DNA from: Planctomycetota bacterium
Lineage (GTDB): Bacteria > Planctomycetota > J058
Direction: 5' to 3'
DNA length: 52,455 nucleotides
Assembly (NCBI GenBank): GCA_019636275.1
Contig: JAHBXY010000052.1
Location: 1-52,455, forward strand
Below, piece after piece: positions 30,724 to 39,254 of the stretch. A model generated the notes under the pieces. That model was given only the letters and a program-made list of their open reading frames with translations. It was not told the origin of the DNA and ran no database searches. Each line of letters starts with the position of its first letter. Positions within the stretch are counted from its first letter, which is position 1. Both the position numbers and the translations under genes were made by a program.

Positions 30724-30991
30724 CTGCGCTGGCCGATCGGCCAATGCGCCACGCCAACAAGGAAGGATACCGGGGCCAGCGTCCCATTGCGAGTTTCAAA
30801 TGTGTGCATTATGCGGCTCGCGCCGGACGCGAGTCGAGTCCGGGCGCGACGGGGACGAATCGTGGCCAGGTCCGCGCAAGGCCGCACTGACGGGCCAGCA
30901 GCGGGCGGCGCCCGCCCCCTGAGCAGCACCACTGGTCACAACCAACCTCCCCGCCGTCAGCGGCCGCGGACCGACGTCCAGCCTCGAGCCC
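30724..30991 (-). repeat. leader copy 2 embedded in array 2
   Basis: A diverged copy of the HNH promoter region (see 29231-29506). It carries the same 14-bp palindrome (30730-30743) and a weakened promoter on the minus strand (TCGCAA, 17 bp, TATCCT), but no HNH gene follows; transcription would run into array 2a in antisense. The left flank ends CCCTCGTCGTC and the right flank resumes GACCGACGTCCAG, which together would rebuild one ordinary repeat unit. It therefore looks inserted into the array. Confidence 0.8.
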
Positions 30992-33000
30992 GTGCTCACG
31001 GGCGCCAGTGTCTCGACCGCCCTCGTCGACGAACCCTGGGCCGACGGCCAGCACCGCGACCGTGCTCACGGGCGCTAGCCACTCGACCGCCCTCGTCGCC
31101 GATCTCCGAGCCGGCGTCCAGCCCCGAGCCCGTGCTCACCGGCGCCAGCCACTCGACCGCCCTCGTCGCCGATCTCCGAGCCGGCGTCCAGCCCCGAGCC
31201 CGTGCTCACCGGCGCCAGCCACTCGACCGCCCTCGTCTTCCGACCCCGGGCCGACGGCCAGCACGCGACCGTGCTCACGGGCGCCAACCTCTCGACCGCC
31301 CTCGTCTTCCGACCCCGGGCCGACGGCCAGCACGCGACCGTGCTCACGGGCGCCAGCCTCTCGACCGCCCTCGTCTTCCGACCCCGGGCCGACGGCCAGC
31401 ACGCGACCGTGCTCACGGGCGCCAGCCACTCGACCGCCCTCGTCTTCCGACCCCGGGCCGACCTCCAGCCCCGGGACCGTGCTCACGGGCGCCAGCCTCT
31501 CGACCGCCCTCGTCGTCGGACCGCGGGCCGACCTCCAGCCCGGGGACCGTGCTCACGGGCGCGCCCTCGTCGTCGGACTGCGGGCCGACCTCCAGCCCGG
31601 GGACCGTGCTCACGGGCGCGCCCTCGTCGTCGGACTGCGGGCCGACCTCCAGCCCCGGGACCGTGCTCACGGCGCCAGCCTCTCGACCGCCCTCGTCATC
31701 GGACCGCGGGCCGACCTCCAGCCCCGGGACCGTGCTCACGGGCGCTAGCCACTCGACCGCCCTCGTCGCCGAACCGCGGGCCGAGGTCCAGCACCGCGAC
31801 CTGCTCACCGACGCCAGCCACTCGACCGCCCTCGTCGACGGACCCCGGGCCGACGTCCAGCGCCGGCACCACACTCATGGGCGCCAGCCACTCGACCGCC
31901 CTCGTCGCCGAACCGCGGGCCGACGTCCAGCACCGCGACCGTGCTCACCGACGCCAGCCACTCGACCGCCCTCGTCATCGGACGGCGGGCCGAGGTCCAG
32001 CACCGCGACCGTGCTCACCGACGCCAGCCACTCGACCGCCCTCGTCGCCGAACCGCGGGCCGAGGTCCAGCACCGCGACCGTGCTCACCGGCGCCAGCCA
32101 CTCGACCGCCCTCGTCGTCGGACCGCGGGCCGACCTCCAGCGCCGGCACCACACTCACGGGCGCCAGCCTCTCGACCGCCCTCGTCAACGGACCGCGGGC
32201 CGAGGTCCAGCACCGCGACCGTGCTCACCGACGCCAGCCACTCGACCGCCCTCGTCAACGGACCGCGGGCCGAGGTCCAGCACCGCGACCGTGCTCACCG
32301 ACGCCAGCCACTCGACCGCCCTCGTCGACGGACCCCGGGCCGACGTCCAGCCCCGAGCCCGTGCTCACCGACGCCAGCCACTCGACCGCCCTCGTCGACG
32401 GACCCCGGGCCGACGTCCAGCCCCGAGCCCGTGCTGGCGCCAGCCTCTCGACCGCCCTCGTCATCGGACCGCGGGCCGACGGCCAACCCCGGGACCGTGC
32501 TCACGGGCGCCAGCCTCTCGACCGCCCTCGTCGACGGACCGCGGGCCGACGTCCAGCCCCGGGACCATGCTCACGGGCGCCAGCCACTCGACCGCCCTCG
32601 TCTTCCGACCCCGGGCCGACGGCCAGCACCGCGACCGTGCTCACGGGCGCCAGCCTCTCGACCGCCCCCGTCATCGGACCGCGGGCCGACGGCCAACCCC
32701 GGGACCGTGCTCACCGGCGCCAGCCACTCGACCGCCCTCGTCGCCGAACCGCGGGCCGACCTCCAGCCCCGCGACCGTGCTCACCGGCGCCAGCCCCTCG
32801 ACCGCCCTCGTCGTCGGACTCCGGGCCGACGTCCCGCGCCGGCACCCTGCTCACGCGCGCCCAGCCACTCGATCGCCCTCGTCGACGAACCCCGGGCCGA
32901 CGTCCAGCCCCGAGGCCGTGCTCACGGGCGCCAGCCACTCGACCGCCCTCGTCGACGCCCACCCGGGCCGACGTCCTGCCCCGGCACCCTGCTCCCAGCC
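30992..33000 (+). repeat. tandem array 2b: about 29 units of about 70 bp
   Basis: Same unit family as array 2a, with starts at 30992, 31062, 31132, 31202, 31271, 31340, 31409, 31479 and onward to about 32918. Two neighbouring units (31549 and 31606) share a 12-bp internal deletion. Bases 31012-31315 repeat 30085-30388 without visible difference, a 304-bp segmental duplication. Units after 31730 favour GAGGTCCAGCACCGCGACC and CACTCATGG-type starts. The array stops 13 bases before the ABC gene stop codon. Confidence 0.9.
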
Positions 33001-33012
33001 GCTCGCCCCCTG

Positions 33013-34857
33013 CTACGCCGTCGCCGCCACGTCGTCACGCTCATGGCCCAGGCGCTGCAGCTCGACGAGCCGCGCGTAGAGCCCGCCCCGGGCCAGGAGG
33101 TCGGCGTGGGGGCCCTCCTCCGCCACGCGGCCGGCGTGCAGGACGACGATCCGGTCGGCCGACTGGATCGTGGCCAGGCGGTGGGCGATCACGATCGCCG
33201 TGCGCCCGCGGACGAGCGCGCGCACGCCGGCCTGCAGCCGGGCCTCGGTCGCGGGGTCGATGCTGGCCGTGGCCTCGTCGAGGATCAGCACGGCCGGCTC
33301 GCGCACGAGCGCGCGGGCGAAGGCGATGAGCTGGCGCTCGCCCTGCGAGAGCGTCGCCGCGCGCTCGCCGAGGACGGCGTCGTAGCCGCCCAGACGCGCG
33401 ATCACGTCGTCGGCGGCGACCGCCCGCGCGGCCCGCTCGACGGCGGCCCGGTCGACGGCGGGGTCGCCGAGCGAGATGTTCTCCTCGATCGTCCCGGCGA
33501 AGAGGAACACGTCCTGCAGGACGAGGGCCACCCGCCGCCGCACGTCGGCCTGACGGACGGCGCGCACGTCGACGCCGTCGAGGAGCACCTGCCCGGCCTG
33601 CGGGTCCCACAGGCGCAGGACCAGGCTGCCGAGCGTCGACTTCCCGGCCCCCGTCGCCCCGACGACGGCGACCGTCTCGCCCGGCGCCACCCGCAGCGAC
33701 ACGCCGTCGAGCGCCGGGGCCCCCCCGGGCGCATAGGCGAAGCGCACCCCGCGCAGCTCCACCTCGCCGCGCGCCGGCGTCGGCAGCGCCGCTGGCGCGG
33801 CGGGGTCGGCGACCTCGGGGGCGTGGTCGAGCAGCTCGAAGATCCGCTCCGACGAGGCTGCCGCCTGCTGGAGGAGCGTGTACTTCGACGCCAGGTCGCG
33901 GATCGGCATGTAGAGCCAGTTGAGGTAGGCGATCACCTCGAGCAGCGTGCCGGCCGAGATGCGCCCGGCGAGCGCCGCCTCGCCGCCGCGCCACAGGACC
34001 AGCGCCACGGCGAAGGCCGTGATCGCATAGACGCCGGGGTTGTTGAGCGCGTCGAGGTGCGTGCGCCGGTCGTAGGCCGCCACGGCGGCGCCGTCGACGG
34101 CGGCGAAGCGCGCCTGGTCCTCGGCCTCGGCGCCGCAGGCGCGCACGACACGCACCCCCTGCAGCCGCTCGTGCGAGAAGGCGGCGATCTCGGCCACGCG
34201 CCGGCGCACGGCGCGGTTGGCCCCGCGCACCGGGCGGCGCATGACGAGCACCAGGCACAGCAGCGGCGGCAAGGCCGAGAGGCCGAGCAGGGCCAGCTCC
34301 AGGTCGATCCACAGGAGGACGCCGGCGACGGCCACGATCGTGACCACGTCCGAGAGGATCGTGATCATGCCGACCGAGAACAGCTCGGCCAGCGCCTCGA
34401 CGTCGCCCGTGACGCGCGTGACCAGCCGCCCGACCGGCCAGCGCTGGAAGAACGAGAGCGCCTGCCGCTCGAGGTGTTCGTAGAGCGTCACGCGCAGGTC
34501 GTAGAGGATCCGCTGGCCCAGGACGCCCAGCGCAAAGCCCTGCGCCCAGCGGCCCAGGAACAGGCCCACGAACGAGGCCCCCAGGAGGAGCGTCCAGCGG
34601 AGGACGCCGTCCGCATCGCGGGCGGCGATCGCGTCGACGGTCGCCCCGAGCAGCCGCGGCCCCAGGAGGCCGAAGGCGGTGACCACCAGCATGAGGCCGA
34701 GGCCCAGGACCACGAGGCGCAGGTGCGGGCGCGCGAAGGGCAGGAGGCGCCAGGCGACCTGCAGGTCGACCGGCCGCAGGTCGGCGTCGTCGTCGGGCTG
34801 GACCGCGCCCGCCTGCCGCTCGCCGCCCCGCGCCTTGCCGCCGGTCGCCTCAGCCAC
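33013..34857 (-). CDS. ABC exporter half-transporter, catalytic subunit
   Basis: A 614-residue protein with an N-terminal six-helix membrane domain (about 45-330) and a C-terminal nucleotide-binding domain. Walker A is GATGAGKST, the signature LSQGERQ, and Walker B VLILDEATASID with the catalytic Glu. The H-loop is VIAHRLATI. It pairs with the upstream half-transporter, whose gene it overlaps by eight bases, to form a heterodimeric type IV exporter of lipids, peptides or drugs. GTG 34857 is the coupled start. The substrate is unknown. Confidence 0.92.
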   Translation of the reverse strand: MAEATGGKARGGERQAGAVQPDDDADLRPVDLQVAWRLLPFARPHLRLVVLGLGLMLVVTAFGLLGPRLLGATVDAIAARDADGVLRWTLLLGASFVGLFLGRWAQGFALGVLGQRILYDLRVTLYEHLERQALSFFQRWPVGRLVTRVTGDVEALAELFSVGMITILSDVVTIVAVAGVLLWIDLELALLGLSALPPLLCLVLVMRRPVRGANRAVRRRVAEIAAFSHERLQGVRVVRACGAEAEDQARFAAVDGAAVAAYDRRTHLDALNNPGVYAITAFAVALVLWRGGEAALAGRISAGTLLEVIAYLNWLYMPIRDLASKYTLLQQAAASSERIFELLDHAPEVADPAAPAALPTPARGEVELRGVRFAYAPGGAPALDGVSLRVAPGETVAVVGATGAGKSTLGSLVLRLWDPQAGQVLLDGVDVRAVRQADVRRRVALVLQDVFLFAGTIEENISLGDPAVDRAAVERAARAVAADDVIARLGGYDAVLGERAATLSQGERQLIAFARALVREPAVLILDEATASIDPATEARLQAGVRALVRGRTAIVIAHRLATIQSADRIVVLHAGRVAEEGPHADLLARGGLYARLVELQRLGHERDDVAATA

Positions 34858-36670
34858 GGGCGGCCTCGTCGCCGAGCGCGCGCTCCAGCCGGGCCGCCTC
34901 CTCCTCGAGGCGCTCGGCGCGGGCCAGCCGCGCGTAGAGGCCGCCCTCGGCCATGAGCGCCTCGTGGGTGCCGCGGGCCACGACGCGCCCGCGGTCCAGG
35001 ACGACGATCAGGTCCGCCCCGCGGACGGCGGAGAGGCGGTGCGTGACGACCACCCGCGTGGGCCCGCTGCGCTCGCGCACGGCGCGGGCGATCCCCGCCT
35101 CCGTCTCGGCGTCGACCGCCGAGAGCGCGTCGTCGAGCAGGAGCAGCGCGGGGCCGCGCGCGAGCGCGCGCGCGATCGTCAGCCGCTGCCGCTGGCCGCC
35201 CGACAGGTTCACCCCGCGCTCGCCCAGGAGGGCGGCGTAGCCGCCGTCGAGCGCGCGCACCTCGCCGTCGACGTGCGCCGCGCGGCAGGCCTCCTCGATC
35301 GCGGCCTGGTCGAGGTCGGCCTGGCGGCCGAAGGCCACGTTCTCGGCGATCGTCGCCGAGAAGAGGAAGGCCTCCTGAGGGACGACCGCCACGGCGCGCC
35401 GCAGAGCCGGGGGCGGCAGGTCGCGCACGTCGTGGCCGTCGAGGAGCACCGCCCCGGGCGGCGGCTCCTGCAGGCGCGCGATCAGCGACAGGAGCGTCGA
35501 CTTGCCGGCGCCGACCGGCCCGACCACGCCGACGAGGGCGCCGGGCGGCGCCTCGAAGCTCACCCCGTCGAGCGCCGGCGGGCGCGCCGGGTCGGCCCCG
35601 GAGTAGCGGAAGGTGAGGTCGCGCACCGAGAGGCCGCCCGCGAGCCGCGGCCCGTCGTCGACGGCGGGCGCCGCGCCCCCGGGCGCCGCCGGGTCGACCG
35701 GCTCGGTCAGCACCTCGTCGATCCGCGCCTGCGCGGCCGCCCCGCGCTGGAGCATGCCGGTGACCATGCCGATCGCCATCATCGGCCAGACGACCTTGTC
35801 GAAGGCCCGCGTGTAGACGACCAGCTCGGCCAGGGTCAGCCGGCCGTTCAGCACCTCGCGCGCGCCGAGGCCCAGGACGAGCACGTGCGCCAGGTCGAAG
35901 ACCATGCCGAGCGACGGGGCGTAGCCGGCCTGGAAGCGGGCCAGGTGCACCTGCGCCCCCTGGTAGGCGCGGGCCAGCGCCTGGAAGCGCAGCTCCTCGC
36001 CGGGCTCGATCGCGAAGGCCTTGACCACGCGCGCCCCGGCGAAGCTCTCCTGCAGGCGCGCCGAGAGGGCCGCGATCCGCTCCTGCACGGCCGCGCTGCG
36101 CGCGTGGACGGCCTGCCCGCCCTTGCGCACGAGGACGAGCACGAGCGGCACGAAGAGGAGGGCCACGGCCGAGAGGCGCGGCGAGATCCACAGGAGCTGC
36201 GGGATGACGAACAGGAGGTAGAGCGCGGCATCGGCGGCCAGGAGGAAGCCCGAGCCGGCCGCCGTGCGCACGTCGTTCATGTCGTTCGTCATGCGGCTGA
36301 CGAGGTCGCCCGAGCGCGCGCGGTCGTGGTAGGAGAGCGGCAGCGCCTGCAGGCGCAGGAACAGCGCCGTGCGCATCTCGCTGCCGACGCGATCGGCCGT
36401 GCGGATGAAGAAGTGCCGCCACGCGTAGCGCATGCCGAGCTGCAGCAGCGCCGCGAACGCGAACGCGGCGCCGATCAGCGCCGTCGACACGCGCAGGTCC
36501 GGCTCGCGCTCGAGGTTGGCGAAGGCGGCCCCCGTGAGCCACGGCACGGCGATCCCGTCGATCGCGTCGACCAGCGCCAGGGCGGCGACGCCGACGGCGT
36601 ACGTGCGCCAGTGCCGCCGCGCGTGCGACAGGAGCGTCCGCCACCCGGGTCGGTCGGTCGGTCGGGGCAC
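34850..36670 (-). CDS. ABC exporter half-transporter, degenerate-site subunit
   Basis: A 606-residue protein with six membrane helices (about 15-310) and a nucleotide-binding domain: Walker A GPVGAGKST, signature LSGGQRQRL, H-loop VVTHRLSAV. Walker B reads LLLLDDALSAVD: the catalytic Glu is Asp, as in the non-catalytic half of heterodimeric exporters (BmrC, TM287, TmrB types). First gene of the two-gene operon. The GTG start lies six bases after a TAGAAT -10 box and has no Shine-Dalgarno. Confidence 0.92.
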   Translation of the reverse strand: MPRPTDRPGWRTLLSHARRHWRTYAVGVAALALVDAIDGIAVPWLTGAAFANLEREPDLRVSTALIGAAFAFAALLQLGMRYAWRHFFIRTADRVGSEMRTALFLRLQALPLSYHDRARSGDLVSRMTNDMNDVRTAAGSGFLLAADAALYLLFVIPQLLWISPRLSAVALLFVPLVLVLVRKGGQAVHARSAAVQERIAALSARLQESFAGARVVKAFAIEPGEELRFQALARAYQGAQVHLARFQAGYAPSLGMVFDLAHVLVLGLGAREVLNGRLTLAELVVYTRAFDKVVWPMMAIGMVTGMLQRGAAAQARIDEVLTEPVDPAAPGGAAPAVDDGPRLAGGLSVRDLTFRYSGADPARPPALDGVSFEAPPGALVGVVGPVGAGKSTLLSLIARLQEPPPGAVLLDGHDVRDLPPPALRRAVAVVPQEAFLFSATIAENVAFGRQADLDQAAIEEACRAAHVDGEVRALDGGYAALLGERGVNLSGGQRQRLTIARALARGPALLLLDDALSAVDAETEAGIARAVRERSGPTRVVVTHRLSAVRGADLIVVLDRGRVVARGTHEALMAEGGLYARLARAERLEEEAARLERALGDEAARG

Positions 36671-36676
36671 GGGCGG

Positions 36677-36682
36677 ATTCTA
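36677..36682 (-). promoter_or_regulatory. -10 box at the ABC operon start (leaderless candidate)
   Basis: TAGAAT on the minus strand ends six bases before GTG 36670, so the predicted transcription start coincides with the start codon. Confidence 0.5.
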
Positions 36683-36725
36683 GAGGCTCTCTCGCGCGCG
36701 CGGACCCCGGCGTCCCCGACCCCGA

Positions 36726-37307
36726 TCAGCGCCCCGACCCCGAGAGGGCCCGCACCTCGCCCGGCTCCCACGGGGGCAGGTCGCGGTGCTCGCCCGCGCC
36801 GCGGCCGAGGAAGGCGGTCTGCAGGAGCTGCAGGGGGTCGCCGTGCGCGACGAGCAGGACCGTGGCCCCGCGCAGCTCCGCCTCGAGCGCCTCGACCAGC
36901 GCCCAGGCGCGGTCGCGCACGGCCTGAGCGGCCTCGACGCCGTCGTCGGTGTGCGTCGGGTCGGCCCGGTCCCGCGCCCACACGCGCGCGTAGGCCTGGT
37001 TCGTCCCGCCCTCGTGCGCCCCGAACCACCGCTCGCGCAGCGCCGTCGACGTGCGCACCGGCCCCGCGCCCAGGGCCTCCCGCGCCGCCTCGGCCGTCTC
37101 GCGCGCGCGGAGGAAGTCCGAGCTGACGATCACGGCCCCGGGGCCCAGGAGCGCGCAGCGCAGCGCCGCCGCGCGCGCCTGCTCGCGCCCGCGCGCCGTG
37201 AGGCCGTAGCCCGCGACGCCGCGGGCCGGGTCGCTGACGATGATCCCCTGCGCGTTGGCCAGGCTCTCGCCGTGGCGCTGCCCCAGGTAGACGTTGGCGA
37301 GGTCCAT
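36726..37307 (-). CDS. histidine phosphatase family protein
   Basis: A 193-residue enzyme of the phosphoglycerate-mutase-like fold. GQRHGESLANAQG holds the catalytic R-H-G, FLRARETAEAA the second Arg, ERWFGAHEG the acid/base Glu, and VLLVAHGDPLQLLQ the second His. The long insertion of cofactor-dependent mutases is absent, so a phosphatase is more likely; the substrate is open. It sits 55 bases upstream of the ABC operon promoter, on the same strand. Confidence 0.88.
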   Translation of the reverse strand: MDLANVYLGQRHGESLANAQGIIVSDPARGVAGYGLTARGREQARAAALRCALLGPGAVIVSSDFLRARETAEAAREALGAGPVRTSTALRERWFGAHEGGTNQAYARVWARDRADPTHTDDGVEAAQAVRDRAWALVEALEAELRGATVLLVAHGDPLQLLQTAFLGRGAGEHRDLPPWEPGEVRALSGSGR

Positions 37308-37509
37308 CGCGGGTCAGGGTAGCAGCCGCGCCCCGGGGGCTGGGACCCGCCCCTGGCAGTGAGTACCTCTCCATCCGCCGCTCGTCCCCACCCGCCAGAG
37401 CGAGCGATGGGGACGGCGTGCCAGTCCGGGACGTGCGCCCATCGCCCGCCCCTCGCGAGCGCATCACTCATCGCTGGCACGCCTGGACGCCCCCCTCTAC
37501 GCTGCAGGC

Positions 37510-38058
37510 GTGGACGACGAGGTGGAGCGGCTCGAGCGCGCCGTGCGCCAGGACCCGGGCGACGTCGAGACGGCGCTGCGCCTCAAGGCGGCGCTCCTGC
37601 GCGCCGGGCGGCGCGAGGAGCTCCGCACGCGCTACCGCCTCGCGTTCGTGTGCGACCAGCGCTGGGACGACATGACGCCCGAGGCGCCGGGCGCGCGGCG
37701 CTGCGCGGGCTGTGACCGGCAGGTGCACCTCGCCGGCTCGCCCGGCGACTTCGACCGCCTGGCCGCGGCCGGCCACTGCGTGGCCGTCTACCCGCACGTC
37801 CTGCCGCAGGTCCTCGAGCACCTGATCGACGCGCCCGACCGGGGCCTCGCCCGCGGCGAGGGGCCGTGCCTGCTCGAGGGGGACCTGCCCCCGCGCCCGC
37901 TCGCCGGCGCGCCCCGGCGGATCGACCCGGGGCCGGTCATGGGCAGCGTCGTGCCCATGCCGCCGTTGCCCCCGCCGTCGCCCGGGCCGCCGCTCGTGCC
38001 CGCGCCGCCGGCGGACGGCCCGCTGAAGCGGCTGCGGCGCCTCCTGGGAGGCGGCTGA
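37510..38058 (+). CDS. hypothetical protein with Cys-rich motif and proline-rich tail
   Basis: A 182-residue protein. Residues 1-40 look like a TPR-like helix pair (VERLERAVRQDPGDVETALRL). A CDQRWDDM ... RRCAGCDRQVHL element (about 49-80) has the C-x-n-W-C-x-x-C layout of small zinc-like modules in these lineages. Residues about 140-170 are proline-rich. No signal peptide. GTG 37510 follows a TACGCT -10-like box by six bases, another leaderless candidate. The 200-base divergent region to the phosphatase gene carries a 10-bp inverted repeat, GGCGTGCCAG (37415) and CTGGCACGCC (37474). Function unknown. Confidence 0.7.
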   Translation: MDDEVERLERAVRQDPGDVETALRLKAALLRAGRREELRTRYRLAFVCDQRWDDMTPEAPGARRCAGCDRQVHLAGSPGDFDRLAAAGHCVAVYPHVLPQVLEHLIDAPDRGLARGEGPCLLEGDLPPRPLAGAPRRIDPGPVMGSVVPMPPLPPPSPGPPLVPAPPADGPLKRLRRLLGGG

Positions 38059-38065
38059 ACGCGCG

Positions 38066-39130
38066 ATGGACGGACTCTTCTCGCCCCTGCGCCTCCGCGA
38101 CGTGACCCTGCGCAACCGCATCGGCGTGTCGCCCATGTGCCAGTACTCCTCGCCCGACGGGCGGGCCACGGAGTGGCACCTCGTGCACCTCGGCGCGCGC
38201 GCGGTCGGGGGCGCCGGGCTGGTCCTGACCGAGGCCGCCGCCGTGCTGCCCGAGGGGCGGATCTCGCCCCAGGACCTCGGGCTGTGGGACGACGCGCAGG
38301 CCGGGGCCCTGGCGCCGGTCGTGCGCTTCGTGCGCGCGCAGGGGGCCGCCGCCGGCGTGCAGCTCGCCCACGCCGGCCGCAAGGCGAGCGTGCGGCGCCC
38401 CTGGGAGGGCGGCGCGCCGCTGGGGGCGGGCGAGGGGGGCTGGACGCCCGTCGGTCCCAGCCCGCTGCCCTTCTCGCCCGACCACGCCGTCCCCGAGGCG
38501 CTCGACCGGGCGGGCCTCGGGCGCGTCGTCGAGGCGTTCCGCGCCGCCGCCGCGCGCGCGCTGGCGATCGGCGTCGAGGTGCTCGAGGTCCACGCCGCGC
38601 ACGGCTACCTGCTGCACGAGTTCCTCTCGCCGCTGACGAACCGGAGAGACGACGCCCACGGCGGCGACCTCGAAGGACGCGCGCGCCTGCTGCGCGAGGT
38701 CGTCGCCGCCGTGCGCGGCGTATGGCCCGAGCGCCTGCCGCTGCTCGTGCGCGTCTCGGCCTCCGACTGGGTCGAGGGCGGCTGGACCGTCGACGACACG
38801 GTGGCCCTGGCGCGCCTCCTGCGCGCCGACGGCGTCGACCTCGTCGACTGCTCGTCGGGCGGCGCCGTGCCGGGGGTCAAGATCCCCGCGGGACCTGGCT
38901 ACCAGGTCCCGTTCGCGGCGCGGGTGCGCCGCGAGGCGGGCGTGCCCACGGCGGCCGTCGGCCTGATCACCTCGCCGGCGCAGGCGGACGAGGTCGTGCG
39001 CTCGGGCCAGGCCGACCTGGTCCTCCTCGCGCGCGAGCTGCTGCGCGACCCCCACTGGCCCCTGCGCGCGGCCCGCGAGCTGGGCGTCGACGTGACCTGG
39101 CCGTCGCCCTACGAGCGGGCAAAGACTTGA
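38066..39130 (+). CDS. NADH:flavin oxidoreductase, Old Yellow Enzyme (YqjM-like)
   Basis: A 354-residue FMN TIM-barrel enzyme. GVSPMCQYSSPDGRAT carries the Cys that tunes FMN in YqjM-type enzymes. QLAHAGRKAS and EVHAAHGYLLHEFLSPLTNRR hold the substrate-binding His residues, and GLITSPAQADEVV and DLVLLARELLRDP the FMN phosphate loop. It reduces activated C=C bonds in alpha,beta-unsaturated carbonyls or nitro compounds, often in detoxification. It starts seven bases after the previous gene, so the two are probably co-transcribed. Confidence 0.93.
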   Translation: MDGLFSPLRLRDVTLRNRIGVSPMCQYSSPDGRATEWHLVHLGARAVGGAGLVLTEAAAVLPEGRISPQDLGLWDDAQAGALAPVVRFVRAQGAAAGVQLAHAGRKASVRRPWEGGAPLGAGEGGWTPVGPSPLPFSPDHAVPEALDRAGLGRVVEAFRAAAARALAIGVEVLEVHAAHGYLLHEFLSPLTNRRDDAHGGDLEGRARLLREVVAAVRGVWPERLPLLVRVSASDWVEGGWTVDDTVALARLLRADGVDLVDCSSGGAVPGVKIPAGPGYQVPFAARVRREAGVPTAAVGLITSPAQADEVVRSGQADLVLLARELLRDPHWPLRAARELGVDVTWPSPYERAKT

Positions 39131-39254
39131 GACGCGGACGATCCCGCGCGTCGATTCCTCCGCGGACGCTCGCCCCGGGGGTGGCTCGGCGGCCAACGAC
39201 TTGCGGGACCCTGGGACACGGCACGGAGCGCGCTGCACCCCCGGCAGGAGACCG

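Noticed and set aside
26216..33000. CRISPR array
   Set aside because: Whole 70-bp units repeat with only small variable blocks; there are no short constant repeats with unique spacers and no cas genes.
27840..33000. IscB/IsrB-type element with HEARO RNA
   Set aside because: The HNH protein has no RuvC or bridge-helix motifs, and the flanking DNA is tandem repeats, not a single structured RNA region.
29187..33012. Diversity-generating retroelement
   Set aside because: No reverse transcriptase gene and no adenine-biased variation between repeats.
29404..34956. One very long open frame (about 1850 codons) across arrays 2a and 2b and into the ABC gene
   Set aside because: The 70-bp period cycles through all frames, the translation is Arg/Pro/Ser-rich without domains, and it runs antisense over a clear ABC transporter gene; it is an effect of GC-rich, stop-poor repeats.
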